Of a stretch of 64,000 nt of DNA, positions 12,634-24,067 are shown piece after piece. The notes below the pieces were generated by a model. It saw only the letters and a list, made by a program, of their open reading frames with translations, was not told where the DNA came from and ran no database searches. The position numbers and the translations under genes were made by a program. Every line of letters begins with the position of its first letter. Positions within the stretch are counted from its first letter, which is position 1. Source of the DNA: Paragyromitra xinjiangensis. Lineage: Eukaryota > Ascomycota > Pezizomycetes > Pezizales > Discinaceae. The DNA is taken from contig JBCAMK010000010.1 of NCBI GenBank assembly GCA_038503065.1, positions 186,001 to 250,000 of the forward strand. Direction: 5' to 3'.

Positions 12634-13873
12634 GAGTGTAAGGGGATTGAATGGGTATATACGGCGAATTAAGAGACGAAAAAAAAACTGAAAATTAAAA
12701 TAGGGGAATGGATGCATTGAGACTGGAATTTGAGGAAGAGGGGGGAGTAGGTGAATTAGTAGACGAATCATTTTTTGTGCATTTTTTGTTATATCTTTTT
12801 TTGTTTTCTGTCTCGTGCATTTAACGATGCGATGCATGCTGCATGGGTATTGCTAATGATTAGCACGATTTTCATATGTTTTTTTTTGTTTCGGCCGGCT
12901 GAAAGGGGTGTTTGGTATCGCATGGCATCATACATAATAGCTGGCTTGGAATTATCTTTTTTCTCTTTCTCTTCGTTAACTACGGTTGATGCATAGGTAT
13001 CCTTTTTCTTTCATGTCGATGTTTTTTTTCCCGTCAGGGAGGGAGGAGGATGGGCATTAGCGGGGTGTTGTTTTTTTTTGTAACTATATTTGGAGGAGAC
13101 AATCAAATGGTGTTTTTATGAGTCTTTTTTGCCCTGTTGAGGTTGTGCTTAGTGTTGTGGGTGTTACGAGGGTATGTGGATGGGTGGTTAGGCGGATCGT
13201 GGAGTCGAGTGATTTTGTGTGAATGGGGGGGGGCTACTCAGGAAGGTTGTTGGTATGGGGTTTAAGAAAGTTGATTGAGGTGCTGCTGGTTGCTGGTTAC
13301 TTAGGGATGTTTTCCCTGATGTAGTTAAAGGACATTTAGGAAGTTTTAAAATATCGGATACCCCCCGAACGTCTCGCTGGTCTTGGGCGTCACACGAAAC
13401 TATAATCCGTAGAGTACAGTTGTAAGTGGTCTGATGTTGAAACTTAAAATTCGTCTCACCATTGTTTAGCGTTTGATGTGTTGATACCCATATGTTATTT
13501 AGGGTGGTGTAGGACGGGAGGATGTGACACGTTGGTGGGTTCGGTGTGATTATGATGGTGCTTTTTTGTGTTTTTATGGTTTTTTGGCTTTGTTTTATTT
13601 TTTCATACTCCTTTCGTTCCTTTAGTTGGGTTGTAGTTGGTATTGAAATGAAGTATTACTACGGTGTTTTGAGAGATTGTAGGTTGGTGGAATAGTTCTG
13701 GGGTGTCGTGTTGCTATATAATACTGATGGATCTCGTAAAGCTTAAGCTCGAGGACTAGTCTGGTATTCCTGAACCGTACGGTGTTAGATTCACTCCTCT
13801 TTCTGTATCTAGCCCACCAACTCACAGTAATTATCTATCTAATTGTTCGTACTGTATGTTGTCAAAAATAACA
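12634..13873. other. G+T-rich 3' flank of the ABC transporter
   Basis: More than 1 kb downstream of the transporter is strongly G+T-rich on the coding strand, with T-runs at about 12,780–13,140, and has no supported gene. Similar G+T-rich flanks follow the other conserved genes in this window. It may be a long 3' UTR or read-through zone. Confidence 0.5.
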
Positions 13874-14258
13874 TGTACGAAGGGTGCACAAAAGTGATGC
13901 ACATTTCTACTAAGCAACACCCAAATACCACCCAAACACCCCCATTTTGTCACAAAAAACACCCGAGATAAACACAGTTTTTGATGCTCAATTCAATCTA
14001 CTAGGATAGGGTTTGAAGTATTTAGCCTCACTCTACAAAAAAACATACATCATCAGTGAAAAATGATAGCACCAACCACTAACTACCATGCACTAGTACA
14101 ACCAGCAAAAATGAACTTTCTTCAATTTTTCAAATTAGAGTCGGAATCTACACACCCCAATTGACCTACCTCCTCTTTGTCGCGCCAATTAATTGTGTGG
14201 TTGTTGTGAATCAGTATTTTGCTGAAAATGTGCATCACTTTTGTGTACCCTTCGTACA
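13874..14258. mobile_element. MITE-like element with 33-bp terminal inverted repeats
   Basis: The left end 13874–13906 and right end 14226–14258 are reverse complements over 33 bp with one mismatch. If the flanking TA dinucleotides (13876–13877 and 14255–14256) are read as a target duplication, the element spans 13878–14254 (377 bp), with ends CGAAGGGTGCAC… and …CCCTTCG. TA duplication and size would suit a non-autonomous Tc1/mariner-type element. The interior has no ORF and carries a C/A-rich segment with repeated CACCC motifs (13,915–13,975). Confidence 0.75.
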
Positions 14259-17200
14259 CCACACTTAGCTCCATTGAACAAATCTTGTGACTAACATAGC
14301 TCGATTCAAAAGCACCATCCTATGCTATATTATACTCTTCTTAAGACTGGTGTTAGGGGAATTTGAGGGAGTTGTTGGGAAATAGAAGTTACCGGTTTTT
14401 ACAGCTTTAGCAGGATCTAGGGTAGGATAGAAGAATGACATAAAAAACTTCAATGTATACTAGAGACCCATCCCATACCCCACCCCGACTATAGCTTTGC
14501 TTGTGACCGTGGTAGGGAGCCGAAGGTAGTTGCAAAGATATTTCTGGCGGCTTACAATACTAGTTATGACGGGATGATGCTCGACAAACTCCTCCTACAC
14601 AACGAGGGGTGTTTTCCCTTATTGCCTCTACAGAGGAAACTAAGTTGGGTCATAACTCGAGTAGTTAAATGCACTTAATAATATATCCATCTATCCATCT
14701 AACTAAATTTACTCATGAGATATCACTCGAATAGGCCTTAAATGTGCTGTCGGACAACTTCCCGAAATATAGATATCAGACCAAACCGAACATCTAGGTA
14801 TTGAAAACAGATCGCGAAGAAACACCTATCAGGCCTAGAATCTAGAAAAAAAGGAAATAAGGTAATTGAGGTAGGTGCAGGGCTAGGGTTGTGATTGCTT
14901 AGTCAGAAATAGATTTATATAAATGATGTTTTAAAGAGATTATTCTTCTGTTGGGCATTGGATATAGCTCATAGATTTCCCTTCCTCCTACTAGTGTATT
15001 CTCCAGCCGCCCAAGTCTTCAGACAGTGGCCCGGGTAAGATCTCATTCCCGCACAGCTCTACAATAGCTTCTTGGGTATAAACTGAGGCGGGCCTAGGCC
15101 TTTCGATCCTTCTAGAACCGGTCTCGATCACGACTAGAAGGCGTAAAACGCCATGGATCAAAATGGACTCTCTCTCATGCATGACATGCAAGGCTTTCCG
15201 ATGTCCAGTCCGAACCACAAATACGCAATTCCGCCCCATAGATCGGTTCCGTAGTGAAGCGTTCAAGGCGTGGGAGGAAAAACCAATTACAGGTATCACG
15301 CAATTTGCATGACGGCAGGTAATGCTAGCTACTAATCCACTGTCAAACCTCGGCTGATGGGAGGGCTGGTTTGAAAGAAAGCTTGGTTTAGGAAATGATC
15401 GCGTTAAGCTTTTTTTTTCATATTTTTAAGTATGTACAGCCTCTCCTGCTTTAGGAACTTCGCTAATATTTAGCGATGACAGGTATATCTAGCCGGGATC
15501 TCGCTCGGTTACACCGTTGATGAACCCTGGCCGTAAGATCCTGGGCTCGATTAGTGTAGTACGACTATTAGGCACAAATATGGCGCGCGAAGGCTCAAAC
15601 AAAAGCAGGGCGGATTTATCCTGGAGACCATCCCGTTCTTCCCGCATAGAATGCCATGTATCAATGCGGGAATTACTTAGATTCTGTTATTGATATTGTC
15701 TAGGTTTGAGGATCGGGGGATAGTACTGGTCATGACAGCGATCTTGAGTAGGGTTGGCCTTACCGTTTGATTATCTGCTACTACTGAGTCATCCAATTGC
15801 GTTAGATGAAAATTGTTTAACCGGGATTCTTTCCGCGGGACGTTGCGAAACTTGCAGTCGCCTCGTAAGCGCCATTTTGACCGCGGAGGTGCGACGACTT
15901 CCAAGTGTTTGTCGCTCAGCCATTACAGCTCGACTTCACTCAGTAGTAATTAAACGCGGCACATAATACTACCCGTTGTCTTACGGCGAGGGCAGACGCG
16001 ATCTGGTTGGTGATAAATAGTACAACGCAATGTAGAAACGGCACAATGTGGCACAGAAATATTACATTGGAATGTGATGGATGGTTTAAGCTTAAACGAA
16101 TGGGGGTCAGACATGATAACAGTGCGAACATCTTCTTCCCTGCGTTTTATCCCGCCGAGCAACAAGATCGTCGCCTGAGTTTCGTACAAAGGTTTTTCTG
16201 CTGCGTGTTCGTATTCTCCAGGTCTTTCTTTCTTTTTTGTTAACTTGTCTTGTAGGGAGAGGCTGGAAACGCGGGCGGGTCATGACGAGACGTACCTTGA
16301 GTCTTCTCTATCATCCTAGAAACATGCTCTATGTTTCCTTGCCACATCGCTATACTCTGCTAACTGTTCTGCTGCTCAACTGCTTAGATTTAATTACGTG
16401 AACACCCTACAGTTCCCGCCATATGGCACGTGATTTTTAAGGACAGATTTCCTCATCGTGGAAAGCAACACGTTGAGATCTAAAACCGTCCACGCAATTC
16501 GCCGCACAACCGGGGACTTTATCTTATCACATCGAATCGATCAACGATTCCGCGATCAAGGGTTGGCCAATCACGGTACATCCATCAATAGAACTAGATT
16601 GACGCGAATGTGTTGGATTTCTCCAGGGCCTATTATGGACAAGTGCGGGTTATTTACGCCTATTGATGTCCAACCGAGCCAATCACCAGTAAAGGTCTAA
16701 ACTTAGGTACCCAGCCAACGGTTTGTAGTGCCTTTTTGGCCTGTTCCGTGCGCTGCGTGACACCTCGCTCACCTCTCTGGGCGGACAGGGGTGGTGGGCG
16801 CTTGGGTACAGAAATAGAAAACCAATCTCGCGCTCAAGTTATGTTTTTTAAGCCTTTGAGGATTGAGAGCCAGATGCGATCATAAAGAGGGCTTCCCCAC
16901 ACGAAAAGCACCTATGGCGTTTGCGTCTAGATATATTTCAAATTCATTCTTTTCGGCATTCAGAGTTGATCTCGAACCTCTTCTTCGTTTTTTTCTGATT
17001 TCCTTTCCTTCAGTCTGGGCCGGCCTTACGATATCGATTAATTTCCGATCACCTTGTGCCTGGCTGCCACACCCTTGACTTTATTTTAAAGGGCGAGAAG
17101 AAAAAGAAGGTATTGGATATTAGAGCCATCCACAGAGCAGCGAAAGAAAGCAAGGAAAGTGGCTCGACTGCTTCTCGTATGATCTGTGCTGGCGCATTTC

Positions 17201-17482
17201 GAAACCTCACGGCAACGGAGATTAGTGTTGGCGGGTTGTAAGGTCAACGGGTCACTACACATACAGTATACAACGCACACGTATCGACGCTGGGTTGTTG
17301 AGTTCGTTTTTGTTGTCGTCCGTGAGTTCAAAGGTGTGTTTAATATTTCGCTATTCGTTGTTCCACCCAAAGGGTCCGAGATTCCCTGGCCAAAACCAAA
17401 ACAATCTTTCGACTCAAGTTTCGGTTTGTGTTTGTCGAGATAAACACTCTAATTAGGTAACTGCGATTAGTTTACATCAACA
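14259..17482. other. gene-free spacer downstream of the MITE
   Basis: No gene is supported in these 3.2 kb. ORFs such as 14991–15299 minus, 15677–15904 minus and 16458–16700 plus show no recognisable domain. T-runs occur at 15411–15418 and 16200–16245. The final ~150 nt before 17483 should contain the promoter of the CFEM gene, but no clear TATA box was seen. Confidence 0.55.
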
Positions 17483-19195
17483 ATGTCGACACCATTACGA
17501 AGCTCATCTTTGAGTTTGCTCGTCTTACTCGTTGTATCCTACATCATCCCATTTACAACAGCCCTGCCGGGAAACCTATGGCCACGACAAGATGCCAAGC
17601 TACCAGAGGTTCTTGGATTTGTTCCAGCTTGTGCAAAAAAATGTGTTTCGGCCAGGATCGCCCCAATTAATTGCCCTGGTGACCAGGTTGAAAGTTGTCT
17701 ATGCGGTGATGACCCGCAAAGCTTCAAGGATACCATATGGCAATGTATCGATGAGGATTGTGGACCTGATTCCCACCATGCTGCAGAGGCAAGTGTGGAA
17801 GGTCTTTGCGAAACATCAGTATCAACTACCTCGACGACCGGGAGCCCAACTGGTACTCAGTCAGCGACTAAGATTTCGAGTCAATTAAGCTCGGAGTCTC
17901 CCCAAACCCCTTCTGTTACGGCTGAAGCATTCATGACTTCTACAACAGTTTCTAAAACTGCAGCTGTTCCGGTTTCTACCGGCGCTGGTTCCGGAGAAGC
18001 TGACGCAGGCCAGGAGAAAAAACGTCCTAAACTTTCTACGCCGGCAATTATCGGAATCTCAATCGGTTCTTTTGGTCTATTGGCCGCCGTTGTTGGGTTT
18101 TTTGTCTATTGCGCAATTGCGCGAAGGAAAATTTTTTATGAGAAGCAGGCTCAATCAATGACACCTGAGCCTCATTCTCGTGATGGAGAGGTGGTTGACA
18201 ACAAAGCAAATCAAGGTGCTCTTGGAACTGGTATATGGATGTCAATAAACTCTGCCTCTACTTCTACGCTTGCCGATAGCTATTATTCGGCCAACCAGCC
18301 AGCCCCACCGATTAATGCGAACGTGGCAAACGAGAGGCTTAATGCTCATCGGAGTTCTAACATCTCTCCTATGTCTCCGGTCAGCCCTATCATCCCCCAA
18401 GGCTTTGAGTTCGGAGAAGCTGTGCAGCAACGGGGCAAAGTTGTCGAATCACGAAGAATCATCGAAAATCCTCATCTCTTCATGCTGCCCGCGGTTACAT
18501 ATACGCCCGCCAGCCCTATCGGAGCGGTAGGTCGAGTGTCGTCACCAGCTCCCCCAGTACTTGCCCCTTATAAAACCCGATCTACTTCCGACTCCTCTAT
18601 CCATTCTTATGATGGCGATCTCCCGGGAATGGCGATCTCCACAGATCTTCCAGTAACTTCTTCCACATTTTCGGACACATCTACAAATCGCCACACGTGT
18701 TCGACCGTTGCCACGATGGGACGTCTTGATCATCCCAGCGACCCGCTCATCCCGTTGAGCCCTCCACCGGAATATGTTCCGTCGCCGGTTTCGGAGAGCT
18801 CCGAAAGCACAAAGTCATCCCTGCAGTCATCTCATAGCCCACTCGCTGTTGGAATCTCTCGGTCTGACACATTAGCTTGGAGGCGAGGACTTGAGGAAGC
18901 CGCGGGACGCGCTGTCACGCGCGTTTTGCACTCAGAACAAAGTGTCAATGAGGAGATGGACGCGGCGAAGAGGCGAAAAAGCAGTATTCCAGGTCTGGAT
19001 AGATTTTCGCGAAGGCTGAGTCGAGATAACAGGGCGGACGAGGAGAGCCTGTATAGTGGTGAGAGGAGCCCCGGATTTTGGGGAAGCTTTGGATCAAAAA
19101 GCAGTCGTCGGAGTCGGGGAAGCCCCCCACGGTCGCTCATGAGCAAACGCTCGAACAGTGGAGGCAGTAAATATTCTCGTTCAGAGCGTGTTTAA
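17483..19195 (+). CDS. CFEM-domain single-pass membrane protein (receptor or sensor-like)
   Basis: An intronless ORF of 570 aa. Residues 1–28 form a signal peptide. Residues ~42–112 contain eight cysteines spaced as in CFEM domains (PAC-x3-C, x9-C, x7-C-x-C, x13-C, x4-C, x15-C), a fungal extracellular fold used in haem binding and surface recognition. A Ser/Thr-rich stalk follows, then one transmembrane helix (~188–210, with AIIGISIGSFGLLAAVVGFF) ending in a basic stop-transfer motif (ARRK). The remaining ~360 residues are a Ser/Pro-rich cytoplasmic tail with basic clusters near the end. Signal peptide, ectodomain, single helix and long tail suggest a surface sensor or anchor rather than a GPI-bound haem scavenger; I see no GPI signal. 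The ligand is unknown. The 3' flank to ~19,300 includes TTGTAAATAATAATG, possibly used for polyadenylation. Confidence 0.85.
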   Translation: MSTPLRSSSLSLLVLLVVSYIIPFTTALPGNLWPRQDAKLPEVLGFVPACAKKCVSARIAPINCPGDQVESCLCGDDPQSFKDTIWQCIDEDCGPDSHHAAEASVEGLCETSVSTTSTTGSPTGTQSATKISSQLSSESPQTPSVTAEAFMTSTTVSKTAAVPVSTGAGSGEADAGQEKKRPKLSTPAIIGISIGSFGLLAAVVGFFVYCAIARRKIFYEKQAQSMTPEPHSRDGEVVDNKANQGALGTGIWMSINSASTSTLADSYYSANQPAPPINANVANERLNAHRSSNISPMSPVSPIIPQGFEFGEAVQQRGKVVESRRIIENPHLFMLPAVTYTPASPIGAVGRVSSPAPPVLAPYKTRSTSDSSIHSYDGDLPGMAISTDLPVTSSTFSDTSTNRHTCSTVATMGRLDHPSDPLIPLSPPPEYVPSPVSESSESTKSSLQSSHSPLAVGISRSDTLAWRRGLEEAAGRAVTRVLHSEQSVNEEMDAAKRRKSSIPGLDRFSRRLSRDNRADEESLYSGERSPGFWGSFGSKSSRRSRGSPPRSLMSKRSNSGGSKYSRSERV

Positions 19196-20107
19196 TGGTG
19201 GAGAAAGAAGATAAATGATACAATTGTAAATAATAATGTTTGGGTGGTCTTCGATAATTTTGTATTTTTTTGAACATAGAAAGCTGTACTATAGGAGTGA
19301 ATGGAGCTGATTAGCATATATGAGCTATTATCACAGGATGTTGCCTCAATTTGGTGTTTGTTTCTTTTGTTTGCTTTTGCTTCCCATCGAATGTTGTGGC
19401 AACTGATGGATGCTCAGCTTGCGTATGGTTGTTGAGGGCTGAGTCGAAACATATCACGAGTTGTTTATTTGGTGATTGACGGGGAAGATGAAGCGGAATA
19501 ATTCCGTCATCCAATCGAAGTAATTTCCTGTCGGATGTAAGGCGACAGGCCGGCAATTTTATGACGCATGCCTACCGTTTGTACCGGCAGTACTGCCCCT
19601 TGCCTGCAGCCTGGATGTTAAACATCTAGCATGCAAGGCGGAATAGGAAACGCATCCATGGGAAAAGCATCTAAGGAAGATGATCCTTGGGAAGGAAGCT
19701 CTGGCCCAAATAGGTATAGAGATAGGTGTTCTCTTTTCTAGAACTCAGTGTACGTCTGTACCAGGTTCACTGCAGCGAGAATCGCGCTGAAGCGAGCTTG
19801 CGTCAGATGTTTTTCTTTTGTTTGCTAAGACGTAAGGGCACTCTGCCAGAAACGGTGAATATACCGGCACTCTCCGTTTATGCATGGTACCGACGAGAAC
19901 TCCACACCACTTAGTTTTGCACCTCAATATAAATGCTCCTTTTTTTTTTCTCTCACGTTTTTTTATCAGAGCTGCTTGCCCGGACGAGAAATAATTCCTA
20001 TCACCCATTTGGCGAATGATCTGCATGCTAGTTTTCTGACCGCTTGGATGCCACGTCTGAAGCATTTTCGCGGCGGAACAAAGCTGAGATTCTGTGTGGT
20101 GTATGTA
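19196..20107. other. spacer between the CFEM gene and repeat copy 2
   Basis: No supported gene. Short ORFs on both strands (19311–19556 minus, 19745–20065 minus) have no domain. A T-run lies at 19,938–19,950. Confidence 0.5.
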
Positions 20108-20372
20108 GCTTGTAAACTACCCAGGTCCTGAGAGAAAGCCTCAGTCGAGGCTGCATGTAAGGTCCAGGAATTTAAGGAGGTCTGGGTAAGCCCGCGCCGC
20201 TATGCATGGAAAGAAGGTATGCAAGCTGTAGGTACTCCAGCAGTAGTCGTAGAACGAGAAAAATTTTCCTCATATATGCGTGTGTATGGGGCATCGAGGA
20301 AGAATCGATAAAGACATGGTTATACGTGGCTTCCGGTTGGAAAAGAAAAGCGCGAGGCGAATAGTCGAATGG
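20108..20372 (+). repeat. dispersed repeat, copy 2
   Basis: Second copy of the repeat at 3–215, same orientation, with an additional ~50-nt segment (about 20,238–20,288). It contains a perfect short hairpin, GCCTC-AGTC-GAGGC (about 20,138–20,151). In copy 1 the same stem is broken by substitutions. It ends ~340 nt upstream of the AAA ATPase start, so it may belong to that gene's upstream region, or be an old non-autonomous element or RNA-derived sequence. Confidence 0.7.
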
Positions 20373-20715
20373 TTGAGGCGGAGTGTGAAATGCTGTGTGA
20401 TAGGTAGGCCTCCGTTTGGAATCGTGCTAAAGCAAGAAGTATTTTGAACTGCCTCCAATACGTTAGCGCGTCAACAAAAAAGAATCGAAAACAGTTCCTC
20501 TCCTTAAGAGTACCTCCTCTGTTCAATTGCTTTCATCAAGCTGCTCCTTTCCTCTTTATTTCATCGTTGGGATCCAGAGAGTATGTATCCCATTCCTACA
20601 GAAACTCTTCCATAAAGCAAGTTTGCTAAGAATTCCTTCGCAGAAGTCGATAACGAGACTTGACACGAATCAACTCCACCACCATCAAGCTCACGCTCAC
20701 CTAGCTAGCTAAAAG
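20373..20715 (+). promoter_or_regulatory. upstream region of the AAA ATPase gene
   Basis: This stretch lies between repeat copy 2 and the AAA start codon. It is pyrimidine-rich at 20,500–20,570 (CTCCTTTCCTCTTTATTTC) and holds no convincing ORF. TATA and other factor sites were not identified. Confidence 0.35.
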
Positions 20716-23700
20716 ATGGGCCTAACTATGCAAGAGACGGCTAACGCCACCAATCCCATGCAACCTGAGATTGCCCAACTCATGGATCGCTACAAAAAGA
20801 TTCAAGAAGATATTGCTCTGAAATTCGAACAAGAGCTGAAGGAGCTAGTTGCCGGGCAACCCCTGTCTCACGATAACCCTGAAGAAACAGCAGCAGGGGA
20901 AGACTTGGGCACTTGCTCATCATCCTCAGATAGCAACAGCGACGAAACAGATGAAGCAGAAGATTCATCGGATGACGAAGACTCGAAGATCCCACTGTCC
21001 TCTCCGGCAAATCCAGACAAACCGGCTACTGCTGCTTCTCTTGCCAAACGCGAGAATCTGGGTATGCGAAACGAAGCTTCCAAGCTGAAGTCTAAGAGGT
21101 CCAAGTCCAAGTCCAAGTCCAAGTGCAAAAAGAAACGAGGAAAGGAAAGCAAGAAAAATATGGACAAGAAGCAGGAAGCCAACGGAATGAGTCCCAGCAC
21201 ATATACTAGTATGATGCGGTTCCTACCTCCTGGGGCTACTAATGGTACAAGCCCGGATAACGAGAAGAAAGAGCGGATAAGAGCTAGCAAAATGGAATTC
21301 AAGAGGCTTGATGAACTGTATGTGTCTCGATCTTACTTCTTATATTGACAACTGCTAGGAGTCATAAATAGCTAAATGATTTCGTAGATATAATAAGGGA
21401 ATCCATGACTTCTACCTTGCCGAGTCGACATCATCGCCTTCAGCGAAGGACGATAAATGGGAAGAATATATCTTCATAGTGAGAAGGAGATTTGGTATGA
21501 ATTATCTTGTGAAGCTGGGTTCTGCATCTTGACTAGTACTGACAAATTCCCTGTATAAAGATTGGCAAAATAAATTCCAAAAAACCTTCGTCGATATCAA
21601 AAGTGTCGAGTTACGGGGCGTTTTGAGGGAAGTACTGAAAAACGTCTCTGGTATCGGGCTGAGAGAAGATAAACCAACGGTAGGTAATAAGATACTGAGG
21701 AATTTAATATCCTACAGTATGGGTAGAGCTGTGGCGAATTAACTTTCTACTAAGCTCTTTCCTCCACCCCATTTTTCAAACATATATTCTAACTAAGAGC
21801 TCACCACTTTAGATTGACCCCAACCTTCTATTCAACTACCTCCCTCAGATAAATTTTGAACTGTGCAAAGCAGAAGAACTCCCGAAGGCCAGGCAAAATC
21901 CCACTCTCATCTTACACCTTACACTTCTCACCGAGTACATCGCTTCCGACTACGCATCAGTTATTAAGAGGCTTTACCCACTTCTTACTCATCATGAAAT
22001 CACCTTTGATCTTCTTTGGGCACTATTCTTGCCAAATACGCTTGTTCATACTATCTGCGCTGGCTCCGGCGAATCTCGCTGCCTAAAGTTGGACTGGGGC
22101 GAGCAGAAAGAAACTCTAGAGCGCGGCAAGTTCTTCCAGCTCGACTGCCATTACATCGACTACGATGGGAAGACGTTCGGAGAAGCGAACGCGGTGCTTG
22201 AGATTGAGGAGTTTAGGGGCGCGAGGAGGATTGATAGCTTGAGGGTCTTCCCACTAGCATATCATGAGGATGAGGAGATGGTTCGAGAGAAGCTCATTGA
22301 GCGCGGGAGGAAGTTTGGGTCTCTCAAAGGGACACACTATAAGTTTTACAAGGGACTAGCCTTCTTCAAGCGAAAGAAGGGAGCGGTTAGATTGAATGTT
22401 AGTGGACGGATAATGGTTGATCCCAACACATTCAGACGGATAAACCCCAACTATCGAATGAGCCCTGTTAGGGACTCTTCTCATTCTGCACCCTCCGTCT
22501 TGGGAAGCGAAGATAATTCTTGGTGTGAGGTTGAGGATGAAGATGATGAATGTGGCGGAGGTGGAGATGGAGATGATGATGATGAAACGGAAATCAATAC
22601 ACCAACCAACAGCGTCAAAACGAGTTCTAGTGCTGGAGGGGTGGCCAGCGCCCTCAAACGTGCACTTGCTGATGGGCCACAGAGATCCTACTTTATTGGC
22701 CCTGATGGGAAAATCAATTTAAAGCTTATTGGGGGCGCGCTTGAAGCAGCAACAGGAAAAAAGAAACTCCTGGAAAATGGAAAGGAGGATGGCGAAAAAC
22801 AAGGGCCCAAGGAAGAGTTGATCCCAGAAAAAATGACAGAAGAAGAATTGTTACTTTGTTCGCCCACGGTTTTGGGCTTCAGCTTTGGGGATAAATTATG
22901 GGGTGAGATTAAACCTTTCACCACGATCTGAATCGCAAACGCTAACCTGTTGGACTACGATAGCTGAGTTCGCGGTGCAACACATTGAGGAAATCAAGTT
23001 TAATCCTGATGCCTTCGGTAGCCTTGTGCTCCCGGAAGCGCAGAAAACGATTGTGAGAGCACTTGTAGAAAGCCATACGGGAAATAAGGGATCGAAGGTT
23101 ACTTTTGACGATGTCATTAAAGGTAAAGGTAAAGGATTGGTGGCCGTGTTGCAGTGAGTCTCCCCGAGAATTTTTTCTAGTCCCGTTCTAACATCATTGA
23201 AGCGGCCGACCTGGCGTTGGAAAAACATTGACGGCGGAGGGTATTTCCGAGTTCTTGCAGCGGCCACTCTACATGGTATATTCCCCAATCGAATGAACGA
23301 GTACTTAGAATCTAGTAATATTTCTAACATGTGTTCACATTTAGGTTGGTGCGGGCGAGCTGGGTACCGATCCACGGACCCTTGAGACCCAACTTTCGCG
23401 AATCCTAGATATTGCTCACGTTTGGGGAGCCGTTCTACTGCTGGATGAAGCAGACGTGTTCCTAGAACGGAGATCTGTGCATGATCTACAGCGGAATGCA
23501 TTAGTTTCGGTTTTCCTCAGGTTATTGGAATACTTTCAAGGTATCCTTTTTCTAACAACCAATCGCGTGGAGACTTTCGATGAGGCATTTCAAAGCAGGA
23601 TTCATATCGCGCTGAGATACAGTGATCTTGATGCAAAGGCTAAGAGAGTCATTTGGAATACTTTCTTGGGAATGGTGGCGAGGGAGGAATGCGCACCTGG

Positions 23701-24067
23701 CGAGACGCAGAGACAGATCGTCTCGAAGCAGGAGTTGGAGGGATTGGCAAGAAGGCAGCTAAACGGCAGACAAGTACGTGGTATTCGGGGAAGAAATCTT
23801 CCAGCTGCCAAGTCTATGTGGATACTGACGTTGACCTGTTCGCTCTGCAGATAAAAAATGCCGTGAGAACGGCACAGGCACTTGCGGTGAATAAGAACGA
23901 GAAGTTGTCGATGGAACATCTGAACTTAGTCCTGGCCGTTACCGAAGGGTTTGAACATGATTTGAAGGGCACCGGACAGCTTGAAAGTATAATAAACCCT
24001 GTTAGATACTGCAGCTCTGTGAACTCGACTAACCATTATTCACTCAGGTATGATGTCGTATGCATAA
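20716..24067 (+). CDS. AAA+ ATPase with N-terminal DUF7025-type region
   Basis: Nine exons close in phase to 921 aa: 20716–21317, 21388–21494, 21561–21679, 21813–22902, 22964–23153, 23203–23275, 23345–23773, 23851–23986 and 24048–24067. Residues 1–~190 are disordered, with an acidic Ser/Asp/Glu stretch and a Lys/Ser repeat that could act as a nuclear signal. Residues ~190–470 match the fungal DUF7025 region that precedes a C-terminal AAA domain. The AAA module carries Walker A HGRPGVGKT at ~703–711, Walker B AVLLLDEAD near 757, LTTNR as sensor segment and NGRQIKN in the C-terminal helical part. An acidic Asp/Glu run separates the two. The usual second Pro of GPPGVGKT is Arg here; the catalytic Lys and Thr remain. 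The final exon is 20 nt and gives the C-terminus MMSYA. Substrate and cellular role are unknown for this fungal family. Confidence 0.88.

Noticed and set aside
12175..12837. 220-codon minus-strand ORF
   Set aside because: Antisense shadow of the Ser/Arg-rich tail of the ABC transporter; residue use is Pro/Arg-biased as expected from that.
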